Shown one piece after another: positions 1 to 6,885 of a stretch of 20,323 nt of DNA. Where the stretch lies: the NCBI GenBank assembly GCA_002411105.1, contig DHQX01000012.1, forward strand, positions 24,218-44,540, written 5' to 3'. Position 1 is the stretch's first letter, and each line of letters begins with the position of its first letter. The position numbers were made by a program, and so were the translations under genes. The notes below the pieces were generated by a model. The model was not told where the DNA came from and made no database searches. It saw only the letters and a list, made by a program, of their open reading frames with translations. The stretch is from Christensenella sp. UBA5327 (GTDB lineage: Bacteria; Bacillota; Clostridia; Christensenellales; Aristaeellaceae).

Positions 1-2072
1 CCCTGGGCGGGGTCAACCTGCGCCAGACGCCCGGTGGTGCCGTGCTCACCACCATCGCCAAGCGGGGAACCGAGCTGCCCCTCTTCAGCGCCCCCACCTA
101 CTACATGGGCTATTACTGGGCCTATGTCTACCATGAGGCCACCAACCATTACGGCTATGTGCGCAGCGACTGCTACGAGCTGATAGGCACATCGCCCCAG
201 CCCACGGCGGTGCCGGGCTATCCCACCCCCACCCAGCCCCCCTGGGTGACCGTGCCGCCCACAAGCCCGGCAGCTGGCTACCTCCGGCTCGTCAAGGGCG
301 GGGTTAACCTGCGCAACGCCCCGGCCGGCAGCACCATCGCCCAGCTGGACCGGGACCTTGAATTGGCCTACTTCGCTGTGACTGTGGCCAGCGGCTACAC
401 CTGGTATCAGGTGGACAGCCCCAAGGGCCGCGGATGGGTGCGCTCCGACGTGATTGTGCTCATGGACGGCCCCGGCGGCGGCACCCAGCCGGTGCCCACC
501 ACCACGCCCTCAACCGGCACCATGGGCTATGTGCTCACCATTAAGTCCGCCATCAACCTCAGGCAGACCCCCGGCTCCTCCAGGATTCTGGGCCGGGTGG
601 ACAAGGGCCTGGTGTTCCCCCTCCAGGGGCCTGTGCTCAGCGCCCAGGGCTACAACTGGTATCAGGTGTCCTCCGGCGGCCAGCTGGGCTACCTCCGGGG
701 TGACTGCGTCAGGCAGCTGACCGCGGCTGAGGTGACCGATTACCTGGCCGGCAAGATGCCCGGCGTCACCCCGCCCCCAGACGGCGGGAGCGTGGTCTCA
801 GGCTATGTGATCACCACCATCACCAGCGTCAACGTGCGGGAGGCCCCCAGCCTGGATGCCCGCACCCTGGGACAGATCCCCGCGGCTGGCGCCGTCTTCC
901 CCTATGAGCGCACGGTGACCGCTGGCGGCAGCACCTGGTATAAGGTGAGCTATCAGGGCGTATCCGGCTATCTGCTGGGCTCCACCGCCCGGATGATGAC
1001 GCCCAAGGAATATCAGGATTACCTGGCCGGCCAGCCCACCACCCCCCCCGTTCAGCCCACGCCGGTGCCTGATCCCTCGACCCTCAGCACCACCGCCGTG
1101 ACGGTGATGGACAAGGTGCTGGTGCGCAATGCTGCGGGCATGACCAGCCGCACCCTCACCACGCTTTACAAGCAGGGCACCATTGTGGCCCTCCAGGGCG
1201 CCACCCAGCAGGCCAACAACTACACCTGGTACTCCGTGCGCGCAGCCGGCGTGAACGGCTGGATCCGCGGAGACATGCTGCGCATCCTCACCAAGCAGGA
1301 GGCCGCCGCCCTGGACCAGACCGGCGGCACCGGCACCCCGCCCGCCGCTGGCTACCGCCGGCTTGAGCTGGGGTCCATGGGCGAGGACGTGAGCCGGCTC
1401 CAGCAGGAGCTCAGCCGCCTGGGCTATCTGCGCCCCGGCTACACGCCAGGCACCTATGACTATCAGACCCGGACAGCCGTGATGGAATATCAAAAGGCAG
1501 TCAACCTGTTTGTGGATGGCATCGCCGGCAACGACACCCAGCACAAGCTGTACAACACCGTGCCGCAGGATCCCTACACCCCCGGCACGGGGGACAGCAC
1601 CGTCAACCCCACCATCTACCCGGTGGAGAAGGTGGACTGGTACTCTGGCGACATCGATAGATTCTGGGCCCGGGGCGAAACCGCCATCCTCACCGATGTG
1701 AAGACCCGGATCTCCTTCCGGGTGAAGCGCTGGGCAGGCGGCTACCACGCTGACGTGGAGCCCCTCACCGCCAGCGACACTGCCGCCATGTGCCAGATCT
1801 ATGGGGTGAGAAACGCCCAGGAGATCCTGGAGAAGAATTTGTATCAGCGCAGGCCGGTGTGGATCACCCTCAAGGGCCGCAGCTTTGCCGCCTCCGTCTA
1901 CGGGGTGCCCCATAACTATCCCAAGGGCGATACCATCCCGGACAACAACTTCAACGGCCAGTTCTGTGTGCACTTTGTCAACAGCCGCCTGCACAGCAGC
2001 GGCAACAAGGTTGACGGTGACCACCAGAAGGCCATCAACGATGCCTACAATGCGGCACCACAAAAAAAATAA
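1..2072 (+). CDS. Multi-SH3 cell-wall protein with peptidoglycan-binding domain and unnamed C-terminal domain (5' partial)
   Basis: The reading frame is open from base 3, so the start, and any signal peptide, lies upstream; 689 residues are visible. Five SH3-like repeats are seen, each with a VNLR/INLR/VNVR-type strand, a Trp-Tyr pair (TWYQV, NWYQV, TWYKV, TWYSV) and a closing G-[YW]-[LVI]-R/L strand. They end near bases 174, 465, 720, 1000 and 1290 and are joined by Pro/Thr-rich linkers. A peptidoglycan-binding domain of the PF01471 type follows (about 1363-1560; LGSMGEDVSRLQQELSRLGY and DGIAGNDTQ). The last 145 residues (from about 1630) form a conserved-looking domain without a name known to me, rich in His, Asp and one Cys (GGYHAD, GQFCVHF, DGDHQKA). 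Such architecture is typical of secreted Clostridia proteins that bind the cell wall. Whether the C-terminal domain is an enzyme is unknown. The 3' end overlaps the next gene. Confidence 0.85.
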   Translation, partial: LGGVNLRQTPGGAVLTTIAKRGTELPLFSAPTYYMGYYWAYVYHEATNHYGYVRSDCYELIGTSPQPTAVPGYPTPTQPPWVTVPPTSPAAGYLRLVKGGVNLRNAPAGSTIAQLDRDLELAYFAVTVASGYTWYQVDSPKGRGWVRSDVIVLMDGPGGGTQPVPTTTPSTGTMGYVLTIKSAINLRQTPGSSRILGRVDKGLVFPLQGPVLSAQGYNWYQVSSGGQLGYLRGDCVRQLTAAEVTDYLAGKMPGVTPPPDGGSVVSGYVITTITSVNVREAPSLDARTLGQIPAAGAVFPYERTVTAGGSTWYKVSYQGVSGYLLGSTARMMTPKEYQDYLAGQPTTPPVQPTPVPDPSTLSTTAVTVMDKVLVRNAAGMTSRTLTTLYKQGTIVALQGATQQANNYTWYSVRAAGVNGWIRGDMLRILTKQEAAALDQTGGTGTPPAAGYRRLELGSMGEDVSRLQQELSRLGYLRPGYTPGTYDYQTRTAVMEYQKAVNLFVDGIAGNDTQHKLYNTVPQDPYTPGTGDSTVNPTIYPVEKVDWYSGDIDRFWARGETAILTDVKTRISFRVKRWAGGYHADVEPLTASDTAAMCQIYGVRNAQEILEKNLYQRRPVWITLKGRSFAASVYGVPHNYPKGDTIPDNNFNGQFCVHFVNSRLHSSGNKVDGDHQKAINDAYNAAPQKK

Positions 2073-3321
2073 CCGATCAGCCATCATCATCGGCGGCGGG
2101 GCCTCTGGCCTTGCCGCCGCCTGTTTGTGTGTGGCAAACGGGCTGCCGGTGACGCTGCTGGAAAAGGAAAACCGGGTGGGCCGTAAGCTCCTGGCCACTG
2201 GCAACGGCCGGTGCAACCTTTTACACATGGGGCCGCCGGTGTTCTTTGGCGATGTCGCCTTTGCCCAGGCGGTGATGGCCCGCTGCGGCATATCCCAGGT
2301 GTTGGCCTTCTGGCAGGGCCTGGGGCTTATCACCCGGGAGGAGCCGGACGGACGCGTCTACCCCGCCACGAATCAGGCCGCCACGGTGCTGGACTGCCTG
2401 AGGTTAAGGCTTGAGGCTTCCCCCTTGTGTGAGATAATAACCAGCGCTCTGGTGACAGACATCCACAAGGGGCCGGAGGGCTTTGCGGTCCTCACCCAGG
2501 ACGGGGCCAGGCATGAAGCGCTCTGGGTGCTGGTGGCGGCAGGCGGGGCCGCCGCCCCGCGGCTGGGGGGCTCCGACAGCCTCATGAAGCCCCTGGCGCG
2601 CCTGGGGCACCGGGTCATCCCCGCAAGGCCCGCGCTGTGCCCCCTGGTGACGGACACCCGGGCCATTCGCGGCCTGTCCGGCCTCAGGGTACCGGTGCGC
2701 TTGGGGCTTGAGGTGGCAGGGGAGGTTATCACCGCCTCAAGCGGTGAGGGCCTGTTCACCGACTATGGCATAAGCGGGCTTTGCGCCATGCAGCTGGCCC
2801 GGGACGTGGGAGAGGCGCTTGAGCGCGGGAAGGGCGTGCGGCTGCTGATCGACTTTTCCCCGGGCCTGGGGCTTACGCCCCCTGAGATGTGCCGCATCAG
2901 CCCGGCGGCCTTTTATCAGCAGGCCGGGCTGGCCCGCCAGGTGCTCCTGGCCCTCCTGGGGGCGCGGCGCAAAAGCCATGGGGAAGACCTGCTGTATGTG
3001 GGGCTGCTGCCCCGCCTGCTCATTGAGAAAGTGCAACCCCTCCCCCTGGAGGAGGCCGCCAGCTGGCTGACCGGGCTTGCGCTGCCCGTGACAGGCGTCA
3101 AGGGCTTTGACCAGGCCCAGGTGGCTGCGGGCGGCCTGGACTGCCGGGACTTTGACCCCGCCACCCTGGCCTCCCGGCTGGTGCCGGGGCTTTATGCGGC
3201 GGGCGAGGCGCTGAATGTGGATGGCGACTGCGGGGGCTACAACCTGCTGTTCGCCTGGGCCACGGGGATATTGGCGGCGGGGGATATCATCAGCAAGTCA
3301 GCCTCTTTGACCAAAAAATAG
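2041..3321 (+). CDS. BaiN/YhiN (HI0933)-family FAD-dependent oxidoreductase
   Basis: A 426-residue flavoprotein. It has an N-terminal dinucleotide-binding GGGASG loop (about residues 18-23), the family signature GRKLLATGNGRCN, and the C-terminal FAD contact region GLYAAGEALNVDGDCGGYN followed by NLLFAWATG. These mark the HI0933-like/BaiN family, usually about 400 residues, found in almost all Firmicutes. The substrate is generally unknown and the bile-acid name should not be taken literally. Start choice: ATG 2041 lies nine bases after AGAAGG (2026-2031); ATG 2050 is the next option, only 18 bases from that site. Both lie inside the preceding gene, so the two genes overlap by 23-32 bp in different frames, suggesting translational coupling. 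There is no clear terminator after the stop; a promoter for the next operon begins 21 bp downstream. Confidence 0.9.
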   Translation: MPTMRHHKKNNRSAIIIGGGASGLAAACLCVANGLPVTLLEKENRVGRKLLATGNGRCNLLHMGPPVFFGDVAFAQAVMARCGISQVLAFWQGLGLITREEPDGRVYPATNQAATVLDCLRLRLEASPLCEIITSALVTDIHKGPEGFAVLTQDGARHEALWVLVAAGGAAAPRLGGSDSLMKPLARLGHRVIPARPALCPLVTDTRAIRGLSGLRVPVRLGLEVAGEVITASSGEGLFTDYGISGLCAMQLARDVGEALERGKGVRLLIDFSPGLGLTPPEMCRISPAAFYQQAGLARQVLLALLGARRKSHGEDLLYVGLLPRLLIEKVQPLPLEEAASWLTGLALPVTGVKGFDQAQVAAGGLDCRDFDPATLASRLVPGLYAAGEALNVDGDCGGYNLLFAWATGILAAGDIISKSASLTKK

Positions 3322-3342
3322 CCGGTATCCGGCCGCTCTCAG

Positions 3343-3371
3343 TTGTAAATCAAGGGGTCCTTTGCTATACT
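3343..3371 (+). promoter_or_regulatory. Sigma-A type extended -10 promoter for the M42 peptidase operon
   Basis: TTGTAA (3343-3348), a 17-bp spacer, then TATACT (3366-3371). The -10 is preceded by TG one base upstream (TGCTATACT), an extended -10 element. It lies in the only gap between the flavoprotein and the first peptidase and would start transcription near 3378, about 44 bp before the ATG at 3422. Confidence 0.7.
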
Positions 3372-3421
3372 GTGGGCGTTATTTTTATGTGGTTCTCTAA
3401 GGATTTGGAAGAGGTGAAGGG

Positions 3422-4459
3422 ATGGAGATGAAGGCGTTTTTGCAGGAGGTCACGGCAAAGCGCGGCTTGCCTGGCGACGAGGGGCCGGTGGCGCAGTGGG
3501 TGGCCGAGCGCTTCGGAGAATACTGCGATGAAGTGAAAATCGACGCCATGCACAGCGTGGTGGGCCGCATCAAGGGCGACGGGCCCAGGCTGGCCTTTTT
3601 GGCCCACCTGGACGAGGTGGGGCTGATGGTGATCAAGGTGGAGGATGACGGCAGCCTGCGCCTGGGCCAGGTGGGGGGCATTGACCCCCGCATCCTGCCC
3701 GGCATGCGGCTGACGGTGTTTGGCAAGGAAACGCTGCCCGGCATCGTGGGCGCCAAGGCGCCCCATCTGCTCAGCGAAGAGGAGCGGGGCCGCGCCCAGA
3801 AGCTGGAGGACATGTATGTGGACCTGGGGCTTCCGGCTGAAAAGGTGAAGGAGCTGGTGCGCGTGGGCGACCAGGTGCAGCTGGAGCACCGCTTTGTGGA
3901 GCTGAAAAACGGCCGCGTGGCCGCCAAAACCCTGGATGACCGCTGCTGTGTGGCTATCCTGTACCGGGCGATGGAGCATTTGAAGGGCCTGAAGCACCAG
4001 GCGGACCTGTACTTCATCGCCTCCAGCCAGGAGGAGGTGGGCGGGCGCGGGGCCATGACCTCCGCCTACAACGCCGAGCCTGATATGGCGATGGTGCTGG
4101 ACGTGGGCTTCGCCCATCAGCCCGGCTGCGACCGGGAGAGCACCCTGGACATGGGGAAACCCCTGATCACCCTGGGGCCCTACCTCAACCCCGTCCTCAC
4201 GGGGAAGCTGGAGGAGGTGGCAGGGCGCATCAAGGTGGAGGTGCAAAAGGAAGTGGCGCCCAGAGGCACGGGCACGGACACCGATGAGGTGGCGGCTTCC
4301 CGCTCAGGCGTGCCCTGCGTGCTCATTGGCATCCCGGTTAAAAACATGCACACCGCCGTTGAGGTGCTGGATATGAACGCCCTGGAGGAGGCCGCGCGCC
4401 TGGTGGCCCACTTTGCCGCCGCCTGTGAGGCATCCTGGGAGGAGGAACTATGGAACTGA
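3422..4459 (+). CDS. M42 family metallopeptidase, paralog 1 of 3 (TET-type aminopeptidase)
   Basis: A 345-residue cytoplasmic di-metal aminopeptidase; the family assembles into 12-subunit tetrahedral TET particles that trim peptides left by proteasome-like proteases. All expected metal and catalytic residues are seen: H62 and D64 (AHLDEVG), bridging D172 (KTLDDR), E204/E205 (SSQEEVGGRG), D227 (VLDVG) and H310 (KNMHTAVEV). The loop before the last ligand reads IPVKNMH instead of the more usual PxRYxH seen in the two downstream paralogs, so substrate preference may differ. ATG 3422 is preceded by the purine-rich GAGGTGAAGGG; ATG 3428 is an alternative. The stop overlaps the start of the next peptidase by 10 bp, and the promoter at 3343-3371 serves the operon. 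Confidence 0.93.
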   Translation: MEMKAFLQEVTAKRGLPGDEGPVAQWVAERFGEYCDEVKIDAMHSVVGRIKGDGPRLAFLAHLDEVGLMVIKVEDDGSLRLGQVGGIDPRILPGMRLTVFGKETLPGIVGAKAPHLLSEEERGRAQKLEDMYVDLGLPAEKVKELVRVGDQVQLEHRFVELKNGRVAAKTLDDRCCVAILYRAMEHLKGLKHQADLYFIASSQEEVGGRGAMTSAYNAEPDMAMVLDVGFAHQPGCDRESTLDMGKPLITLGPYLNPVLTGKLEEVAGRIKVEVQKEVAPRGTGTDTDEVAASRSGVPCVLIGIPVKNMHTAVEVLDMNALEEAARLVAHFAAACEASWEEELWN

Positions 4460-5457
4460 GAACATTGACCGATGCCTTTGGCCCTTCAGGCTATGAGAAC
4501 CCGGTGCGCACCCTGATTCGCCAGGAAGCGGAGAAGCGCTGCGATGATGTGTCGGTGGACCGGATGGGCAACCTCATCTGCAGAAAGCCAGGCCGTGACC
4601 GCAGCAAGCCCGCCGTGGCCGTGGCCGCCCACATGGACGAGATCGGCTTTATCGTGGTGGGGCATACCGATGACGGCCTCCTGCGCTTTAGGCCGGTTGG
4701 CGGCATTGACCCCCGGGTGGTGGTGTCCAAATGGGTCCTGATCGGCAATGACCGCCTGCCTGGCGTCATCGGAGCCCCCCCCATCCACCTGCAGGAGCGG
4801 GATGACTTGGGCAAGGTGCTCCCTTTTAGCAAGCTGCATATTGACATCGGCGCCAAAGACCAGAAGGAGGCCGAATCCCTGGCCCCCCTGGGCAGCTATG
4901 CCGTGTTTGACACCCCGTATATGGAATATGGCGATGGCTTTGTGGCGGCCAAGGCCCTGGATGACCGGGTGGGCTGCTTCAACCTGTTGAAACTGCTGGA
5001 AGAGGAGTACGACTGTGACCTGATCTGCGTGTTTGTCACCCAGGAGGAGGTGGGCCTCAGGGGTTCCCACACGGCGGCTTTTTCCCTGGATGCGGAAATC
5101 GCCGTGGTGCTGGAGGGCACCGCCGCCAATGACCTGGGGGATGTGGAGGAGCGCTTCCACGTGTGCACCCCGGGGCAGGGCGTGGCGGTGAGCTTTATGG
5201 ACCGCGCTTCCATCGCTGACCGGGCGCTGTTTAAAACCATGCTGAAGCTGGCCCGGGAGCAGGGCATCCCCGCCCAGGTGAAGCGGGGTATCACCGGGGG
5301 CAACGACGCCGCCTCCTTCCAGCGGGGAGGCCGCGGCGCCCGGGTTGTGGTGCTGTCGGTGCCCTGCCGGTATATCCATTCCGCCAACAACGTGGCAAAG
5401 TGGTCTGATATCCGCGCCCAGGCCGATCTGGCCCGCGCCTTTCTAAAAAGCCTGTAA
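4450..5457 (+). CDS. M42 family metallopeptidase, paralog 2 of 3
   Basis: A 335-residue M42 aminopeptidase. Ligands and catalytic residues are H61 and D63 (AHMDEIG), D171 (KALDDR), E199/E200 (TQEEVGLRG), E222 (VLEGT) and H310 (CRYIHSANNV). At the position where paralogs 1 and 3 have Asp, this one has Glu (E222). Glu and Asp both occur at this ligand in the wider MH clan, so it is probably active with altered metal geometry or specificity. It starts within the end of paralog 1, with GGAGGAGG a few bases before the ATG, implying coupled translation and a fixed ratio of subunits. Sequence divergence from its neighbours is clear throughout, so the duplication is old. Exact substrate (glutamyl, leucyl, lysyl) cannot be told from sequence. 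Confidence 0.93.
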   Translation: MELRTLTDAFGPSGYENPVRTLIRQEAEKRCDDVSVDRMGNLICRKPGRDRSKPAVAVAAHMDEIGFIVVGHTDDGLLRFRPVGGIDPRVVVSKWVLIGNDRLPGVIGAPPIHLQERDDLGKVLPFSKLHIDIGAKDQKEAESLAPLGSYAVFDTPYMEYGDGFVAAKALDDRVGCFNLLKLLEEEYDCDLICVFVTQEEVGLRGSHTAAFSLDAEIAVVLEGTAANDLGDVEERFHVCTPGQGVAVSFMDRASIADRALFKTMLKLAREQGIPAQVKRGITGGNDAASFQRGGRGARVVVLSVPCRYIHSANNVAKWSDIRAQADLARAFLKSL

Positions 5458-5475
5458 CAGAAGGAGAGAGAGAAG

Positions 5476-6477
5476 ATGCTTCGGGATACATTAAAAACCC
5501 TATTGGCGGCCTATGGGCCAACCGGCAGCGAACACGCGGTGGCGGAGGCCATCAAGTCCCTTCTGGAGGGGCATGTGGACAGCATGCGCACGGACAGCCT
5601 GGGCAACCTGATTGTGGAGAAGTTTGGCTCTGATGAGGGCGGGCGCCGCGTCATGTTCTCCGCCCACATGGACCACATCGGCCTGGTGGTGACCCATATT
5701 GAGAAAGAGGGCTTCCTGCGGGTGTCAAACCTGGGCGGCATCGGCCCTGCCCATGTGCGCGGCCAGAAGGTGGTGTTTGAAAACGGCACCCCGGGCGTTG
5801 TGATGCTGGAGCCCAACACCAAGGGGGATGGCAAGCAGCCCACCCTGGAGCAGCTGTTCGTCGATATCGGCGCTGAAACCAGGGAAGAGGCGGAGAAGCT
5901 GGTGCACATCGGTGATGTGGCGGTCTACGCGCCGGAGTTCATCGCCCTGGGGAAGCACCGCGTGGCCGCCCCCGCCATGGACGACCGCTGCGCCTGCGCG
6001 CTGTTGGTGGAGATGCTGCTGTATGCTGAGGACCAGAAGAACACCATCATCGGCGTGTTTTCCACCCAGGAAGAGGTGGGCCTCCGGGGCGCCACCGTGG
6101 CCGCCTTCAACCTGGAGCCGGACATCGGCCTGGCCCTTGACGTGACCGCCTGGGGCGATACGCCGGAGACCAAATACCCGGCGGTGAAGCTGGGCCAGGG
6201 CCCGGCGGTGAAGATCATGGACCGCTCCATGATCGCAAGCCCCAAGGTGCGGGATGCCCTGTTTGAGGCGGCGGAGGCTGCCGGGGTGTCCGTGCAGCGG
6301 GAGGTGCTGGCTTTTGGCGGCACCGACGGCGGCGCCATCCAGCAAAGCCGGGGCGGTGTGCCCACAGGCACGCTGTCCATCCCCTGCCGCTATGTGCACT
6401 CAGCGGTTGAAACCATCGACATGCGGGATATGGAGGGGGCGCTGAAGGTGCTGCTCCAGTTCATCGACCGGGTATAA
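5476..6477 (+). CDS. M42 family metallopeptidase, paralog 3 of 3
   Basis: A 333-residue M42 aminopeptidase with H64 and D66 (SAHMDHIG), D169 (PAMDDR), E199/E200 (TQEEVGLRG), D222 (ALDVT) and H308 (CRYVHSAVETID). The residue after D66 is the pair HI where the two upstream paralogs have EV or EI, next to the metal site. A purine-rich AAGGAGAGAGAGAAG precedes the ATG, and the gap to paralog 2 is 18 bp, so it belongs to the same transcript. Three adjacent M42 genes are well suited to making hetero-oligomeric TET particles with different peptide specificities; that is an inference from gene order, supported by the known mixing of TET subunits in archaea. Confidence 0.93.
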   Translation: MLRDTLKTLLAAYGPTGSEHAVAEAIKSLLEGHVDSMRTDSLGNLIVEKFGSDEGGRRVMFSAHMDHIGLVVTHIEKEGFLRVSNLGGIGPAHVRGQKVVFENGTPGVVMLEPNTKGDGKQPTLEQLFVDIGAETREEAEKLVHIGDVAVYAPEFIALGKHRVAAPAMDDRCACALLVEMLLYAEDQKNTIIGVFSTQEEVGLRGATVAAFNLEPDIGLALDVTAWGDTPETKYPAVKLGQGPAVKIMDRSMIASPKVRDALFEAAEAAGVSVQREVLAFGGTDGGAIQQSRGGVPTGTLSIPCRYVHSAVETIDMRDMEGALKVLLQFIDRV

Positions 6478-6501
6478 ACCACACAGACGGAGGAAATGAT
6501 C

Positions 6502-6822
6502 ATGATTATCACCACCACCCCCCATGTGGAAGGCCGCGAGGTGTCAGAGTATGTGGGCATCGTGTTTGGCGAGGTGATCGCTGGCATCAACTTCATGAAG
6601 GACCTGGCAGCCGGCTTCCGGAACATCTTTGGCGGCAGATCCCAGGGCTATGAGGAAGAGCTGATGCACGCCCGCACCCAGGCCCTGGAAGAAATGGAGC
6701 AGCGCGCCATGCAGATGGGCGCTTCCGCCGTCATCGGCGTGAAGATGGACTATGAGGTGCTGGGCGCTGACAACGGCATGCTGATGGTGACCTGCTCAGG
6801 CACCGCGGTGCGCCTGAAATAA
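6502..6822 (+). CDS. YbjQ-family (UPF0145) small protein
   Basis: A 106-residue protein of the YbjQ/UPF0145 family, recognised by the N-terminal MIITTTPHVEGREV strand, the central GGRSQGYEEEL segment, the QMGASAVIGVKMDYE strand and the C-terminal SGTAVRL strand. Members are small oligomeric alpha/beta proteins sometimes described as heavy-metal-binding; the role is not established. Start choice: GGAGG (6489-6493) is 8 bases before ATG 6502 but only 2 bases before ATG 6496, and family members begin with MIITTT, so 6502 is preferred. It is 24 bp after the third peptidase and probably in the same transcript. Confidence 0.9.
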   Translation: MIITTTPHVEGREVSEYVGIVFGEVIAGINFMKDLAAGFRNIFGGRSQGYEEELMHARTQALEEMEQRAMQMGASAVIGVKMDYEVLGADNGMLMVTCSGTAVRLK

Positions 6823-6834
6823 ACCGGGGAAAAC

Positions 6835-6857
6835 GCCCAGGGGCCCAGGCCCCGGGC
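6835..6857 (+). promoter_or_regulatory. GC-rich stem-loop in the leader of the AlaRS-like gene
   Basis: GCCC (6835-6838) pairs with GGGC (6854-6857). After a bulged A, GGGGC (6840-6844) pairs with GCCCC (6849-6853) around a four-base loop. No T-run follows, so it is not a classical terminator. It sits about 19 bases before the GGAG of the next gene and could stabilise mRNA ends or modulate its translation. Confidence 0.4.
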
Positions 6858-6885
6858 ATACCCATTGCAAGAAACGGAGCGAAAC

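Noticed and set aside
3..1290. Repeated units in the first gene as a DNA repeat array or CRISPR
   Set aside because: The repetition is at protein level (SH3-like domains of about 85-100 codons) with diverged DNA; no short direct repeats with unique spacers.
798..2333. A 511-codon open frame on the - strand opposite the SH3 protein
   Set aside because: Antisense to a clear multi-domain gene; composition-driven, no recognisable motif or good start site.
3321..3333. GCCGG-TAT-CCGGC inverted repeat after the flavoprotein gene, as a terminator
   Set aside because: Only a 5-bp stem with no T-run after it; the promoter at 3343 follows directly.
3365..4246. Long - strand frames opposite the M42 genes (also 4486-5379 and 5725-6399)
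   Set aside because: The same reading relative to each paralog stays open because the sense codons are similar; no motifs, so shadows.
6823..6885. T-box leader before the AlaRS-like gene
   Set aside because: The gap is 63 bp; a T-box needs far more, and no conserved T-box sequence was seen. Only a simple hairpin is present.
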